DNA of 64,000 bases, from positions 1,216,501 through 1,280,500 of the forward strand of contig NZ_MQUC01000003.1 in NCBI RefSeq assembly GCF_002994045.1, read 5' to 3'. The stretch is from Nonlabens agnitus (lineage in GTDB: Bacteria; Bacteroidota; Bacteroidia; Flavobacteriales; Flavobacteriaceae). This document shows positions 29,406 through 39,709 of the stretch, one piece after another. Position numbers and translations under genes: made by a program. The notes beneath the pieces were generated by a model. It had not been told where the DNA came from, did not search any database, and saw only the letters and a list, made by a program, of their open reading frames with translations. The first letter of the stretch is position 1, and each line of letters begins with the position of its first letter.

Positions 29406-31607
29406 ATGACAGAAGCTGCCGTAAAAGAGGAAAACAAGCGCATTGCCAAGGAATACAAGGAATTGCTCAAGATTAGTTATCAGGCCTTGTCCAATGACGA
29501 CAAGAAGCTGATCAGGAAAGCTTTTGACATTGCTGTAGAAGCGCATGCGCCACAACGGCGCAAGTCTGGAGAGGCGTACATTTTTCACCCGATTGCGGTG
29601 GCAAAAATTGTTGCCAAACAAATAGGCCTTGATGCCACGGCCATCGCCGCTGCCCTATTGCACGACGTGGTTGAGGATACCCAATACACGCTCGCAGATA
29701 TCGAGGAGCTATTCAATCCCACTATTGCCAGGATCGTAGATGGACTGACCAAGATCATGCACCTTAAGAATGAGGCCGATATTTCCTCACAGGCAGAGAA
29801 CTTCCGGAAGATGTTGTTGACGCTCAATGATGATGTACGGGTTATTATCATCAAGATTGCAGATCGTTTGCACAACATGCAAACCATGGACAGCATGCCA
29901 CCGGCAAAGCAAGTTAAAATTGCCAGCGAGACGCTCTATATTTATGCGCCCATCGCCCATCGATTGGGGCTTTACAACATTAAAACCGAACTTGAAGATC
30001 TAGGTCTTAAATATACAGAGCCAGAGGTTTTTGATGACATCCAGAAATCGATTAAAGAAAGTAAGGAGCAACAGGATGCTTACATCAAGCAATTCAGCTC
30101 CATAATTGATGATAGTCTGGAAAAAGAAGGCCTAGAATACTATATTAAGGGTAGACCTAAATCGGTTTTTTCCATACGTCGTAAGATGCTCAAACAAAAT
30201 GTAAGTTTTGACGAGGTCTATGACAAGTTTGCCGTGCGTATTGTTTTTAGAAGCGACAGAGCAAACGAGAAGTTTCTAGCTTGGAAAATATACAGTGTGG
30301 TCACAGACCATTTTAGACCCAATCCGGTACGTTTGAGAGATTGGATAAGCTCACCTAAATCCACTGGTTACGAAGCCTTACACATCACCGTAATGGGACC
30401 AGATGGTCGCTGGGTAGAAGTACAGATACGTAGCGAACGCATGCACGAGATTGCAGAAAAAGGATATGCTGCTCATTATAAGTACAAACAAGGAAATCAA
30501 GAAGATGGCCTTGATGAATGGCTCAACCGTCTTCAAGAGGCTTTGGAAAATTCAGAATCAAATGCGATTGATTTTGTGGAGCAATTCAAACTCAATCTTT
30601 ACAGCAAGGAAATATTTGTGTTTACTCCTAAAGGTGAGCTCAAGTCACTGCCTAAAGGAGCAACACCGTTAGATTTTGCATTTGCTATTCATACTGAAGT
30701 AGGTCTTCACACCCGTGGCGCTCGCGTAAATGGTAAACTTGTGCCATTATCACATACGCTTAATAGTGGTGACCAGGTAGACATCATTACCAGCGATAAC
30801 CAAAAGCCGACTAAGAACTGGTTGGATTATGCAACAACCGCGCGCGCGCGATCAAAAATTAAAAGTGCCCTTAAAGAGGATCAAAAGGACGTTGCCGCAG
30901 AAGGAAAAGTTATTCTTACCCGTAAGCTCAAATCCCAAAAGATCAAGCTGGACGAGAATACGGTCAATGAAATGGTTACCTTCTTTAAAATGAAAACCAG
31001 TCAAGACCTTTTCTATAGGGTTGGATTAGGCAGTATTGACAATAAAATGATCAAGGACTACGCAAACAGTCGTAGTAATGCCTTGTACTCTTTCTTCAAA
31101 AGCAAAATGCGCAAAAAGGAAGAAAATGTTGATTTGTATAAGGAAGAGGTTACTCAAAAGTACGATGAACTGGTCTTCGGTAAGGAGCAAGCCAGTCTAG
31201 ATTATACCTTATCTAAATGTTGCAACCCTATTCCGGGTGATGCGGTATTTGGTTTTACCACGGTGAGTGAAGGCATCAAGGTCCATAAAAATAATTGCCC
31301 AAATGCGATAAGTCTACAAAGTAAATATGCGTATCGTATTATTTCTGCCAAATGGATTGATTCTTCTCAAAAAGAACATCGCGCCGATATCAATTTAGAA
31401 GGAATAGATCGTATGGGATTAGTACAGGAAGTCACACAGCTTATCTCTGAAAATATGCATGTGAATATTAGAAATATAAGCTTTACCAGTGATGATGGTA
31501 TATTTAAGGGACAGATTACCGTAGTGGTTCCCAACATAAGTATGCTCACCAAGCTCATGCAGAATTTGAATAAAATAAATGGTATCGATAAGGTTACCAG
31601 ATCATAA
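29406..31607 (+). CDS. Bifunctional (p)ppGpp synthetase/hydrolase
   Basis: 733 residues of the long RelA/SpoT (Rel) type. The HD hydrolase domain (about 40-190) carries H61 and H86-D87 in [10 protein letters not shown], so hydrolysis should be active. The synthetase domain (about 235-345) follows with [10 protein letters not shown] and [15 protein letters not shown], then a TGS domain (about 390-450), a Cys-containing CC region ([10 protein letters not shown]) and a C-terminal ACT domain (about 655-733). It sets the stringent alarmone level. Fur and purA lie directly downstream, and purine synthesis is a known target of ppGpp. Confidence 0.95.
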   Translation: MTEAAVKEENKRIAKEYKELLKISYQALSNDDKKLIRKAFDIAVEAHAPQRRKSGEAYIFHPIAVAKIVAKQIGLDATAIAAALLHDVVEDTQYTLADIEELFNPTIARIVDGLTKIMHLKNEADISSQAENFRKMLLTLNDDVRVIIIKIADRLHNMQTMDSMPPAKQVKIASETLYIYAPIAHRLGLYNIKTELEDLGLKYTEPEVFDDIQKSIKESKEQQDAYIKQFSSIIDDSLEKEGLEYYIKGRPKSVFSIRRKMLKQNVSFDEVYDKFAVRIVFRSDRANEKFLAWKIYSVVTDHFRPNPVRLRDWISSPKSTGYEALHITVMGPDGRWVEVQIRSERMHEIAEKGYAAHYKYKQGNQEDGLDEWLNRLQEALENSESNAIDFVEQFKLNLYSKEIFVFTPKGELKSLPKGATPLDFAFAIHTEVGLHTRGARVNGKLVPLSHTLNSGDQVDIITSDNQKPTKNWLDYATTARARSKIKSALKEDQKDVAAEGKVILTRKLKSQKIKLDENTVNEMVTFFKMKTSQDLFYRVGLGSIDNKMIKDYANSRSNALYSFFKSKMRKKEENVDLYKEEVTQKYDELVFGKEQASLDYTLSKCCNPIPGDAVFGFTTVSEGIKVHKNNCPNAISLQSKYAYRIISAKWIDSSQKEHRADINLEGIDRMGLVQEVTQLISENMHVNIRNISFTSDDGIFKGQITVVVPNISMLTKLMQNLNKINGIDKVTRS

Positions 31608-31611
31608 TAGA

Positions 31612-32079
31612 ATGAAAGAAATTATCAACAATTTAGAAAGAGAACAAGAAATCGTTAGAGGTGTTTTTACGCAATTTCTAAGCGAAAATAAGCACAGAAA
31701 AACGCCAGAACGATATGCCATATTAGACGAGATTTATGCCAGTGAAGAGCATTTTGATGTTGAGTCGCTCTACATCAAAATGAAGGAACAAAATTATAGA
31801 GTGAGCCGCGCCACGCTTTATAACACCATAGAATTACTGTTGGATTGTGGACTTGTTCGCAGGCATCAATTTGGGCAGAATCAGTCGCATTATGAGAAGT
31901 CCTATTTTGACAGACAACACGATCATTTAATTATTCAGGATACTAACGAGGTCATCGAGTTTTGTGACCCTAGAATTGAGTCGATAAAAAAGACAATTGA
32001 AGAGGTGTTTGATGTTAAGATTGCCAGCCATTCTTTATACTTTTACGGCGTTAAAAACACAACCGAAAACAACAAATAA
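31612..32079 (+). CDS. Fur-family metal/peroxide regulator
   Basis: 155 residues from the ATG 4 bp after the rel stop. The winged helix (about 25-85) has [20 protein letters not shown]. The metal-binding segment [16 protein letters not shown] is present, but the usual CxxC of the structural zinc site (HDHLICxxC) reads IIQD, so that site is missing. It may be the Fur or the PerR of this organism. Its TAA overlaps the purA ATG by one base (TAATG), so the genes are coupled. Confidence 0.9.
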   Translation: MKEIINNLEREQEIVRGVFTQFLSENKHRKTPERYAILDEIYASEEHFDVESLYIKMKEQNYRVSRATLYNTIELLLDCGLVRRHQFGQNQSHYEKSYFDRQHDHLIIQDTNEVIEFCDPRIESIKKTIEEVFDVKIASHSLYFYGVKNTTENNK

Positions 32080-33350
32080 TGGCAGTAGATCTATTGCTCG
32101 GTCTTCAATGGGGCGACGAGGGAAAAGGAAAGATTGTAGACGTACTCACTTCTAACTATAATATCATCGCAAGATTTCAAGGTGGACCTAATGCAGGACA
32201 TACGCTTGAATTTGATGGTATCAAGCATGTACTGAGAACGATCCCATCTGGGATATTTCATGAAGAATCCATAAATGTCATAGGGAATGGTGTTGTTATC
32301 GATCCAGTAGTTTTTGTACAAGAGCTTGATGGATTAGATCAATTTAAAATTGATTACAAGAAAAAATTGATCATTTCCAGAAAAGCGCATATCATACTAC
32401 CTACCCACAGGTTGCTAGATGCGGCCTCTGAAACTTCAAAAGGAAAGGCAAAAATAGGCTCAACGCTTAAAGGCATTGGTCCTACCTATATGGATAAGAC
32501 TGGCCGTAATGGTATACGTATAGGTGATCTAGAAATGGATGGCTGGAAAGAAAAGTACCGTGCACTGGCTAACAAGCATGAAGCACTTATTAATTTCCAT
32601 GACGTTGACATTCAGTATGATCTCAATGAAATGGAAGAAGAGTTTTTTACCGCTGTAGAGCGATTAAAAGAATTGACGTTCATAGATTCTGAAGAGTATT
32701 TGCAGCAAGCCCAGAAAAGTGGAAAAAGCATTCTTGCCGAAGGTGCTCAAGGCTCATTGTTGGATATTGATTTTGGAACCTATCCGTTTGTAACATCCTC
32801 CAACACTACCGCTGCTGGTGCTTGTACCGGTTTAGGCGTTGCTCCTAATCAAATAGGTGAAGTGTATGGAATTTTCAAAGCCTATACGACTCGTGTAGGT
32901 AGCGGTCCTTTCCCAACAGAATTATTTGATGAAGTAGGAGAAAAAATGGCCAAAGTAGGACACGAATTTGGCGCCGTTACTGGTCGTCCACGCCGTTGTG
33001 GCTGGCTAGATCTTGTTGCTTTAAAATACACCTGTCAAGTCAACGGAGTTACCCAACTCATGATGATGAAAGGTGACGTGCTTTCTGGATTTAAGGAGTT
33101 GAAAGTTTGTACTGCATACAAATCCAACGATAAAGAAATTGAGCATTTACCATATAACATAGAACCAGAAAATGTGACGCCAGTCTACAAGTCCTTTCCT
33201 TGCTGGAAAGAAGACCTGACCAAAATGACAGATCCTTCACAGTTCCCTAAAGAATTAAACGAATACATAGATTTCTTAGAGAAAGAACTGGAAATTCCTA
33301 TTAAGATCGTAAGCGTTGGTCCAGACCGTACACAGACTATCCATAGGTAA
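32079..33350 (+). CDS. purA: Adenylosuccinate synthetase
   Basis: 423 residues. It catalyses the first committed step from IMP to AMP, using GTP. The P-loop-like GDEGKGK with catalytic D13 is at the N-terminus and GPNAGHTL follows. IGSTLKGIGPTYMDKTGRNG, the EGAQGSLLDIDFGTYPFVTSSNT loop and TGRPRRCGWLDLVAL are also diagnostic. It is coupled to fur upstream. Confidence 0.97.
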   Translation: MAVDLLLGLQWGDEGKGKIVDVLTSNYNIIARFQGGPNAGHTLEFDGIKHVLRTIPSGIFHEESINVIGNGVVIDPVVFVQELDGLDQFKIDYKKKLIISRKAHIILPTHRLLDAASETSKGKAKIGSTLKGIGPTYMDKTGRNGIRIGDLEMDGWKEKYRALANKHEALINFHDVDIQYDLNEMEEEFFTAVERLKELTFIDSEEYLQQAQKSGKSILAEGAQGSLLDIDFGTYPFVTSSNTTAAGACTGLGVAPNQIGEVYGIFKAYTTRVGSGPFPTELFDEVGEKMAKVGHEFGAVTGRPRRCGWLDLVALKYTCQVNGVTQLMMMKGDVLSGFKELKVCTAYKSNDKEIEHLPYNIEPENVTPVYKSFPCWKEDLTKMTDPSQFPKELNEYIDFLEKELEIPIKIVSVGPDRTQTIHR

Positions 33351-33402
33351 ATAAAACCTAAGACGTTGACATAATAACCCTTTTCCATCCACATACCACA
33401 AA

Positions 33403-34362
33403 ATGGCCTTTAGAAGAAACGTTACCGTAATACTGAAAGGAATGATGATGGGAGCAGCAGACGTGGTCCCTGGAGTATCAGGTGGAACGATTGCTTTCAT
33501 TATGGGAATCTATGAGGAGTTGATTAAAACCATCGATAACCTAGGAATCGACGTTATTAAAGATTTCTGGAGAATAGGATGGAAAGCTACTACTGTCAAG
33601 TATAATCTAGGTTTTCTTATATCGCTTTTACTTGGAATTGCCATCAGCATTTTAAGTCTGGCAAAAATCATCACCCATCTGCTTGAGAGTTATCCAGTGC
33701 TAGTCTGGGCTTTTTTCTTTGGGCTGGTACTTGCAAGTATTTTATACATTGGGAAACAGATTGATCGCTGGAAGGTTCTTACCGTAGTTGCTATTATAGT
33801 AGGAAGCATAATTTCCTACTACATTACCATAGCAGAACCATTGGGAGCACCAGACAGCTGGTGGTATTTACTCTTTTCTGGATTTATCGCTATTATCGCT
33901 ATGATCTTGCCTGGTGTGTCTGGAGCATTTTTACTATTGCTTCTGGGTAGTTATCAAACGGTACTCAACTCATTGACTGATCTGATTGAGGGAATCGTGG
34001 ATGGCGAGTGGTCCATTGCTTTTAAAAGCTTTACCAATCTTGTGTTGGTTGGCATAGGCGCCATATTAGGGATCAAACTATTCTCAAGAGTTTTGACTTG
34101 GTTGTTTGAAAACAAGAAGAACCTTACACTCGCTTTACTTACAGGCTTTATGATTGGCTCACTCAATAAATTATGGCCATGGAAAGAAGTGCTTAGTACC
34201 AGGGTCAATTCCAAGGGTCTTGAAGTTCCTTTTTTAGAAAAAAGTGTGTGCCCTCAAAATTATGCGGGTGATCCACAAATTTTATGGGTTGGTATTGTTG
34301 TAATCATTGGTTTTCTGCTTATTCTTATCTTAGAACAATGGGCAGTTAAAAAACCAGCATAA
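33403..34362 (+). CDS. DUF368 membrane protein, likely undecaprenyl-phosphate carrier
   Basis: 319 residues with about eight membrane helices. The N-terminal motif GAADVVPGVSGGTIAFIMGIYEEL and the internal repeat ILPGVSGAFLLLLLGSYQTVL identify DUF368. Work on this family (PopT) shows that it flips undecaprenyl phosphate back across the inner membrane for reuse in envelope synthesis; applying it here is by homology. The second DUF368 gene follows with no gap, so these are a tandem pair. Confidence 0.88.
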   Translation: MAFRRNVTVILKGMMMGAADVVPGVSGGTIAFIMGIYEELIKTIDNLGIDVIKDFWRIGWKATTVKYNLGFLISLLLGIAISILSLAKIITHLLESYPVLVWAFFFGLVLASILYIGKQIDRWKVLTVVAIIVGSIISYYITIAEPLGAPDSWWYLLFSGFIAIIAMILPGVSGAFLLLLLGSYQTVLNSLTDLIEGIVDGEWSIAFKSFTNLVLVGIGAILGIKLFSRVLTWLFENKKNLTLALLTGFMIGSLNKLWPWKEVLSTRVNSKGLEVPFLEKSVCPQNYAGDPQILWVGIVVIIGFLLILILEQWAVKKPA

Positions 34363-35382
34363 GTGCGTCAACCTACTCGTAACCTTAGCGATAAATTTTT
34401 TCTGGTACTTAAAGGTATCGCCATGGGAACCGCAAATAAAGTTCCTGGCGTTAGTGGTGGTATTGTCGCCTATGTCGCCGGTTTTTATGAAGAGTTCATC
34501 TATTCGTTCCAAAAACTCAACCTCAAGGCACTAAAGCTTTTGGCTGCTGGTAGGTTGCGCAGTTTTATGTACTACATCAATGGTAGGTTTCTGGGGTTAC
34601 TGATACTGGGTGAACTCATTAGCTATTTTACCGTGAGTCTGGGTTTTGACGTCCTTATTTCCTACTATCCTATTTTGGTCTGGGCAGCATTCTTTGGAAT
34701 GATTCTAGGTTCTATCTATTATCTCACGCGCAGCTATGAAGACTGGACCAGTAGAAAAGTCATATTTCTAATGGCCGGTGCGCTGGTTGGAATCGCTACG
34801 TCCCTACTCGATCCAGCCACTCAAAACACCAATCTATTATTTGTATTCTTTTGCGGGATGGTTAGCATCTCAGGAATGACGCTACCAGGTTTGAGCGGTA
34901 GCTATTTATTGATTCTATTTGGCAATTACGTCTTGTTGATGGTCGATAGTGTGAATGCCTTTCTAAACGCGGTGGTGTTGACCTTGCAAGGAGACGTTAG
35001 TTGGTGGTATGATCCCATGCAAACAGAGCTGCTACTTATTCTTACCGTTTTTGTCGCAGGCTCTTTGGCTGGTTTAATCAGTTTTTCCCACTTGTTGGGC
35101 TGGACATTCAAACATTATAGAGACGAGACCAATGCCACCATCATAGGTTTCATAACCGGATCATTGGGCGTGGTCTGGCCTTGGAAACGTGAGATTTTTA
35201 AGCTTAGCGAGACAGGAATTGCATTATTGGACAACAACGGCAACAGGATCGTAGAAAATTACCAGCGATACTGGCCATCGATTACCAGCGGCCACACGTG
35301 GCTTGCCATACTTATGATTGCCGTTGGTTTTGCCATCGTATATTTACTGGATCATTATGGAAACAAAGCAAATCCCGCGTAG
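34363..35382 (+). CDS. DUF368 membrane protein, second tandem copy
   Basis: 339 residues from a GTG directly after the stop of the first copy. It carries the same two repeats (GTANKVPGVSGGIVAYVAGFYEEF, and MTLPGLSGSYLLILFGNYVLL) and a similar helix pattern, but is clearly diverged from its neighbour, so the duplication is old. It overlaps the aroE start by 26 bp. The two may act as partners or have different specificity. Confidence 0.88.
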   Translation: MRQPTRNLSDKFFLVLKGIAMGTANKVPGVSGGIVAYVAGFYEEFIYSFQKLNLKALKLLAAGRLRSFMYYINGRFLGLLILGELISYFTVSLGFDVLISYYPILVWAAFFGMILGSIYYLTRSYEDWTSRKVIFLMAGALVGIATSLLDPATQNTNLLFVFFCGMVSISGMTLPGLSGSYLLILFGNYVLLMVDSVNAFLNAVVLTLQGDVSWWYDPMQTELLLILTVFVAGSLAGLISFSHLLGWTFKHYRDETNATIIGFITGSLGVVWPWKREIFKLSETGIALLDNNGNRIVENYQRYWPSITSGHTWLAILMIAVGFAIVYLLDHYGNKANPA

Positions 35383-36148
35383 CATTTTTGGACTCATAGG
35401 CGCACGCCTGGACTACAGTTTTTCGAGAGCCTATTTTGGTGAAAAATTCGAAAAGTTGAAGTTGAGCGATCACGAGTACCGCAATTTTGAATTGAGCAGT
35501 GAGGAAGAATTAGTTCGCTTTCGCGAAAGCGTACTCTACGACCAGCAACATCAAACCACTAATGGCAAAAACGAGATCTTACGAGGCCTCAATGTTACCA
35601 TTCCCTATAAACAAAGCATGCTCAAGATTGTGGATCATGTCCACGAAGATGCGGCTGCCATAGGCGCCATAAATACGGTGGTTATTGAGGATAACGTCTG
35701 GACGGGCCATAATACAGATGCCTACGGTTTTGGGAAGTCTTTGGAACCTTTTCTTCCCATCAAGGGAAATGCTCTGATACTGGGTACTGGCGGCGCTTCA
35801 AAAGCTATCGCCTATACTCTGGAAGCTTTGCAGATCCCATATCTTAAAGTAAGTAGGAATCCGCAGGATGATTTTACCATAGGCTATGCATCACTCAATC
35901 AAGATGTGATGCAACAGGTACGACTCATAGTCAATACCACACCTGTAGGAACTCACCCTAATATTGACCAGTGTCCAGCAATTCCCTATGAGCATCTTAC
36001 CAGCGATCATGTACTTTACGATCTGGTCTACAATCCCAGCTTGACCTTATTTATGAAAAAGGGACAACAGCATGGCGCCAAAGTCACCAACGGCCATCAA
36101 ATGCTGGTAAATCAAGCCGAAAAATCTTGGGAACTCTGGAATAAGTGA
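35357..36148 (+). CDS. aroE: Shikimate dehydrogenase
   Basis: 263 residues from the ATG at 35357, which matches the family start (METKQIPRSIFGLIGARLDYSFS). The shikimate-binding lysine is in NVTIPYKQSM and the aspartate in GHNTDAYGFGKSL. The NADP-binding GTGGASKAIAYTL follows, then VNTTPVGTHP. It makes shikimate for aromatic amino acids. The iterated palindrome encodes VRFRESV in a variable segment before NVTIPYK. It overlaps the DUF368 gene by 26 bp. Confidence 0.95.
   Translation: METKQIPRSIFGLIGARLDYSFSRAYFGEKFEKLKLSDHEYRNFELSSEEELVRFRESVLYDQQHQTTNGKNEILRGLNVTIPYKQSMLKIVDHVHEDAAAIGAINTVVIEDNVWTGHNTDAYGFGKSLEPFLPIKGNALILGTGGASKAIAYTLEALQIPYLKVSRNPQDDFTIGYASLNQDVMQQVRLIVNTTPVGTHPNIDQCPAIPYEHLTSDHVLYDLVYNPSLTLFMKKGQQHGAKVTNGHQMLVNQAEKSWELWNK
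35516..35531. repeat. Iterated palindrome, copy 10 (in aroE)
   Basis: Perfect 16-mer, translated ELVRFRESVLYD in a variable loop of AroE. Confidence 0.98.
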
Positions 36149-36210
36149 TCTGTCTATCATTGTCACAACCGTAGATTCTAATTATCTTGCCATCTTTTTA
36201 AAACCATTAC

Positions 36211-38367
36211 ATGGACACGAACGATAACCTGCCCAAAAACGCAGACGGAAAAACCAAAAAACCTACTAACGAGCAGTTAGAGGACAACACGCACGAGGAA
36301 GCGATCATCAAAGAATCTGAAACCACCAGAACCGAGGAACACATCGAGGTAGAAAAAGAATCTGATGAGAAAGTGAAAGAAGGAACCAACCGTCAAACTT
36401 CAAAAGAAAATGAGGAAGATGACGCCCATGAAGAAGCCATCATTGAAGAAAAGAAAAAAGTAGAAACCACGGTAGACACTTTTGTCGATGCAGATGACGA
36501 AGATGATGAGGATGATGAGGAATCTGAGGATGATAATGACAGCGATGACCCGACATCCCAAAACAAATCTCCAGATCAAAAGGATTACAGTGTCATGTCT
36601 ATTGCGCTTTTAACAAAGGAGTTGCGCAATTTGATGCAGGAATATCCCATCAATAAGATCAAAGAACCGGTAAAACAACTGGAAAAAGCCTTTGAACAAA
36701 AGGATAAGGAAATTCAAGCCGAACAGAAGGAAGCTTTTGAAAAAGGCCAAAAACAATTACCTGAAGAAGAGCGCACGGCAGACTTTCATTATGATAACAA
36801 GGAAAGTAAGGAATTCAAAGACCTACATGCTCTTTACCGCAAACAACGTGGAGAATTCCAACGTGAAGTAAGAAAACAAAAGGAACAAAATCTTGAAAAG
36901 AGACGTGCTATTATTGAAGGCATCAAAAACCTTATTGACGAAGAAGAAAACATAGGTACGACTTTCAAGAAATTCAACCAGCTACAGGACGAGTGGAAGA
37001 ATACGGGAAGCATACCACACGATGCTTACAACATCATTTGGGAAGATTATCGCCTGCATGTCCAGAATTTCTATGATTACATCTCCTTAAGTAAGGAACT
37101 AAGAGATAAGGATTTTGAACGCAATCTTGAATTTCATAAAAAGATTATCGCTAGAGCCCAAGAGCTAGCTGATGAGCCAGATGTCCACAAAGCACTGCGG
37201 GAATTACAGGAACTGCACCGTATGTGGAAGGAAGACACTGGTCCTGTTGCAAAGGAAATGAGAGATCCTATCTGGGAAGAGTTCAAAGCAGCATCAGATG
37301 TGATTCATGATCGCAGACAAGCGTATTATGAAGAACGCGACAAGCAAGCTGCCACCAATCAAACCATTAAGGAAAATATCATTGCAGAGCTTCATAAAAT
37401 AGTTGAGCGCGGCGGCGATAGTCATAAAGCCTGGCAAGACAGTTTACAGGAAGTTAATGCCTTACGTGAGCTTTTTACATCTACTGGTGGTGCGCCTAAA
37501 AAAGTAAATAATGAGCTTTGGAATCAATTCCGCAATGTGACGCGTGAATTTAACAAGGTGAAAAATGATTATTACAAAGGCTTGAAAAAAGAGCAACAGG
37601 ATAATCTTGACAAGAAAATGGAACTGGTCAAGATTGCCGAAGAACATGCAGAAGCTGGTAATTTTCACGAGTCACTGGATACCATGAAGCGCATTCAAGC
37701 AGAATGGAAAACTATTGGCCACGTACCTCGCAAAGACAGTGATAAAATCTGGAAACGATTCCAAAAAGCGTGTAATTCATTTTTTGATCAGAAAAACGCT
37801 CAGCGCAAAGCCGAAAGCAAAGAAGAAGTGGCAAATTATGAGGCTAAGTTGAAGGTCTATGATAAGATCAAAGAACTTTTACCACAAGATGATCAGGAAG
37901 CCATGAAGGCACAGGTAGAGGCTTTAATGGAAGAATGGTCTGCCATAGGTAGAGTACCGCATTCTAAGCGCCAATTGCAAGATAAATTTGAAAAGCTTGT
38001 AAAAGCTAAATTCATTGCTGCAGGTATGACCGCCGTGGATGCAGAGATGCTGAAGTACAACAACAAGTTGGACAGCCTAAAAGAAGGTGATGAACGTGAC
38101 TTCAAGAACGAGCGTTTCTACTTAAGAAAACGTCGAGATGAGATTCAAGATGAAATGCGACAGCTAGAAAATAATCTGCAATTCATTAATGCCAAAGATG
38201 ATAAGAATCCATTTCTCGTGCAGCAGCGTAAGAACATTGCCGCACTACAGAAAGAATTGGATGTGATTAAAGAAAAACAAAAGCAGTTAAATATTCTACA
38301 ACGACAGTTAGAACGTGAGAATGAAGATGAAACAGAGGAAGATTCTGGAACTGAAAATGAGGATTAG
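36211..38367 (+). CDS. DUF349-repeat coiled-coil protein
   Basis: 718 residues. The first 130 are extremely acidic and probably disordered (Asp/Glu runs around 95-120). The rest is a long helical array with repeated W-K-x-G-x-(I/V)-P modules (for example DEWKNTGSIPHDAYN, AEWKTIGHVPRKDSD, EEWSAIGRVPHSKR), the DUF349 repeat, ending in a coiled coil. It is widely conserved in Bacteroidota; the role is unknown to me. A terminator follows. Confidence 0.88.
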   Translation: MDTNDNLPKNADGKTKKPTNEQLEDNTHEEAIIKESETTRTEEHIEVEKESDEKVKEGTNRQTSKENEEDDAHEEAIIEEKKKVETTVDTFVDADDEDDEDDEESEDDNDSDDPTSQNKSPDQKDYSVMSIALLTKELRNLMQEYPINKIKEPVKQLEKAFEQKDKEIQAEQKEAFEKGQKQLPEEERTADFHYDNKESKEFKDLHALYRKQRGEFQREVRKQKEQNLEKRRAIIEGIKNLIDEEENIGTTFKKFNQLQDEWKNTGSIPHDAYNIIWEDYRLHVQNFYDYISLSKELRDKDFERNLEFHKKIIARAQELADEPDVHKALRELQELHRMWKEDTGPVAKEMRDPIWEEFKAASDVIHDRRQAYYEERDKQAATNQTIKENIIAELHKIVERGGDSHKAWQDSLQEVNALRELFTSTGGAPKKVNNELWNQFRNVTREFNKVKNDYYKGLKKEQQDNLDKKMELVKIAEEHAEAGNFHESLDTMKRIQAEWKTIGHVPRKDSDKIWKRFQKACNSFFDQKNAQRKAESKEEVANYEAKLKVYDKIKELLPQDDQEAMKAQVEALMEEWSAIGRVPHSKRQLQDKFEKLVKAKFIAAGMTAVDAEMLKYNNKLDSLKEGDERDFKNERFYLRKRRDEIQDEMRQLENNLQFINAKDDKNPFLVQQRKNIAALQKELDVIKEKQKQLNILQRQLERENEDETEEDSGTENED

Positions 38368-38391
38368 ATGCCTATAATCTTCGGAAACCTT

Positions 38392-38430
38392 GAAAGCCCA
38401 TTCCTCTTTTGAAGAATGGGCTTTCTTTTG
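38392..38430 (+). terminator. Terminator after the DUF349 gene
   Basis: A perfect 12-bp stem GAAAGCCCATTC/GAATGGGCTTTC (38392-38403 with 38414-38425), then TTTTG. Confidence 0.85.
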
Positions 38431-38498
38431 AAAAATCATATTGGTAAATAACGTTCACAAGCGTCAGACGCCTTAGGTAACTATTGTATATTTAATCT

Positions 38499-39149
38499 AT
38501 GTGGAAATTTTTACAACGTGTTTTGGGGGGCTCATCAATCTACTATGATAAATTGATGAAGTCTCGCGATCCTAAGGTGACGATTACAGAAGATCAAATC
38601 CAAGAGGCAAAAAGGATATTAAAGCCTCTAATCAAGAAATCCTACGGTCTAGTGGAGGCAGATCGTTCGTCTACCACGCCACAGTTTTTTGATCTTAAGA
38701 AAACAACTATTCCCTATTATAAAACTTTTTTACATCCTGAATATCTATTGCATGTTTATCTTGACTCGGACCAGAATGCAAAGCACTCTTCTAAGATTCA
38801 GTTGGTGATAGAGAATAAGGAAAACCAAAATATACCAAATGAATTTCCCTCTTTGCCAACATGGGAATCCTTGATTCACGTAGATGTATTGAAGCATAAG
38901 GAAATTGTAGCTCTAGAGCCCGACAATCCCTGGACGCTGTATAAAAAGGCTAAAGAGGAGCTGACAGGAAAAGCTAAAAAAAATCAAGTTGCCGGATATC
39001 CTCAATGGATTGAAAATGACCTAAACTTTAGAAAGATAAAGGAGAATAAATTTTTGTTGCAAATGGAATTAGAGACCGACAAACAAATTATTTACTTCTT
39101 TTTAAATAGAGATTTGCAAACCGTTGAGCACTATGTTCAAAATTTTTAA
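38499..39149 (+). CDS. Hypothetical protein, weak DUF1963 resemblance
   Basis: 216 residues, no signal peptide, no membrane segment, AT-rich. I do not recognise the family with confidence. The segment AGYPQWIEND resembles the GGYPxWIQ motif of DUF1963 (YwqG-like) proteins, which have been linked to toxin-immunity sets. The similarity is short and could be chance. It is followed 47 bp later by the CIA30 gene on the same strand. Confidence 0.6.
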   Translation: MWKFLQRVLGGSSIYYDKLMKSRDPKVTITEDQIQEAKRILKPLIKKSYGLVEADRSSTTPQFFDLKKTTIPYYKTFLHPEYLLHVYLDSDQNAKHSSKIQLVIENKENQNIPNEFPSLPTWESLIHVDVLKHKEIVALEPDNPWTLYKKAKEELTGKAKKNQVAGYPQWIENDLNFRKIKENKFLLQMELETDKQIIYFFLNRDLQTVEHYVQNF

Positions 39150-39196
39150 TATTTGCAAGACCAATAACAAATTACAACCTAACACCAATCAGACCA

Positions 39197-39709
39197 ATGA
39201 ATTATATCAAACCTGAAGTCATCTTATTTGGTGCTCAAAACCAAAATATTACTTGGCATGCTTTTTCAGATCAAGTAGTAGGTGGACTCTCTAAAGGTGA
39301 CATTATCTTTCATGAAGATTTTTTGGAATTTAAAGGATCTCTAAAGCCTACGTTAGATCGTGGTTGGGCTGGATTGCGCTCCAAAAAAGAAGAGCACGAC
39401 CTAAGTGACTATAAGTTCATTGAGATCAAGATAAAAACAGATGGTCAACCCTATCACTTTCAGTTAGAGCATAATCCTGCATGGCAAGAAGATAAATTGA
39501 GTGTAGAAATTGATATTGTTGCCAACCAATGGAAGGTGATGCATCTAGAAATGGCTGATTTCAAAATTTACAATACCCATAAAGAATATATAAGCCGTAA
39601 ACCTAAGTTAGAGCATTACCTGAGTGAGATACAACGATACAATATTCTAGCAAGTCACAGAAAAACTACCGATTTCAATTTTCAAATTGAATATATCAGG
39701 TTTCACTAA
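39197..39709 (+). CDS. CIA30-domain protein
   Basis: 170 residues that are nearly all one CIA30 (complex I intermediate-associated protein 30) domain, a galactose-binding-like beta sandwich. The N-terminus WHAFSDQVVGGLSKG matches the WxxxxDxVMGGxS signature. Bacterial members are small cytoplasmic proteins without assigned function. The stop overlaps that of the convergent kinase by 4 bp (CTAA). Confidence 0.82.
   Translation: MNYIKPEVILFGAQNQNITWHAFSDQVVGGLSKGDIIFHEDFLEFKGSLKPTLDRGWAGLRSKKEEHDLSDYKFIEIKIKTDGQPYHFQLEHNPAWQEDKLSVEIDIVANQWKVMHLEMADFKIYNTHKEYISRKPKLEHYLSEIQRYNILASHRKTTDFNFQIEYIRFH

Noticed and set aside
30838..30850. Alternating CG run in rel (CGCGCGCGCG)
   Set aside because: It is a short run of Ala-Arg codons inside a conserved coding region; no further structure.
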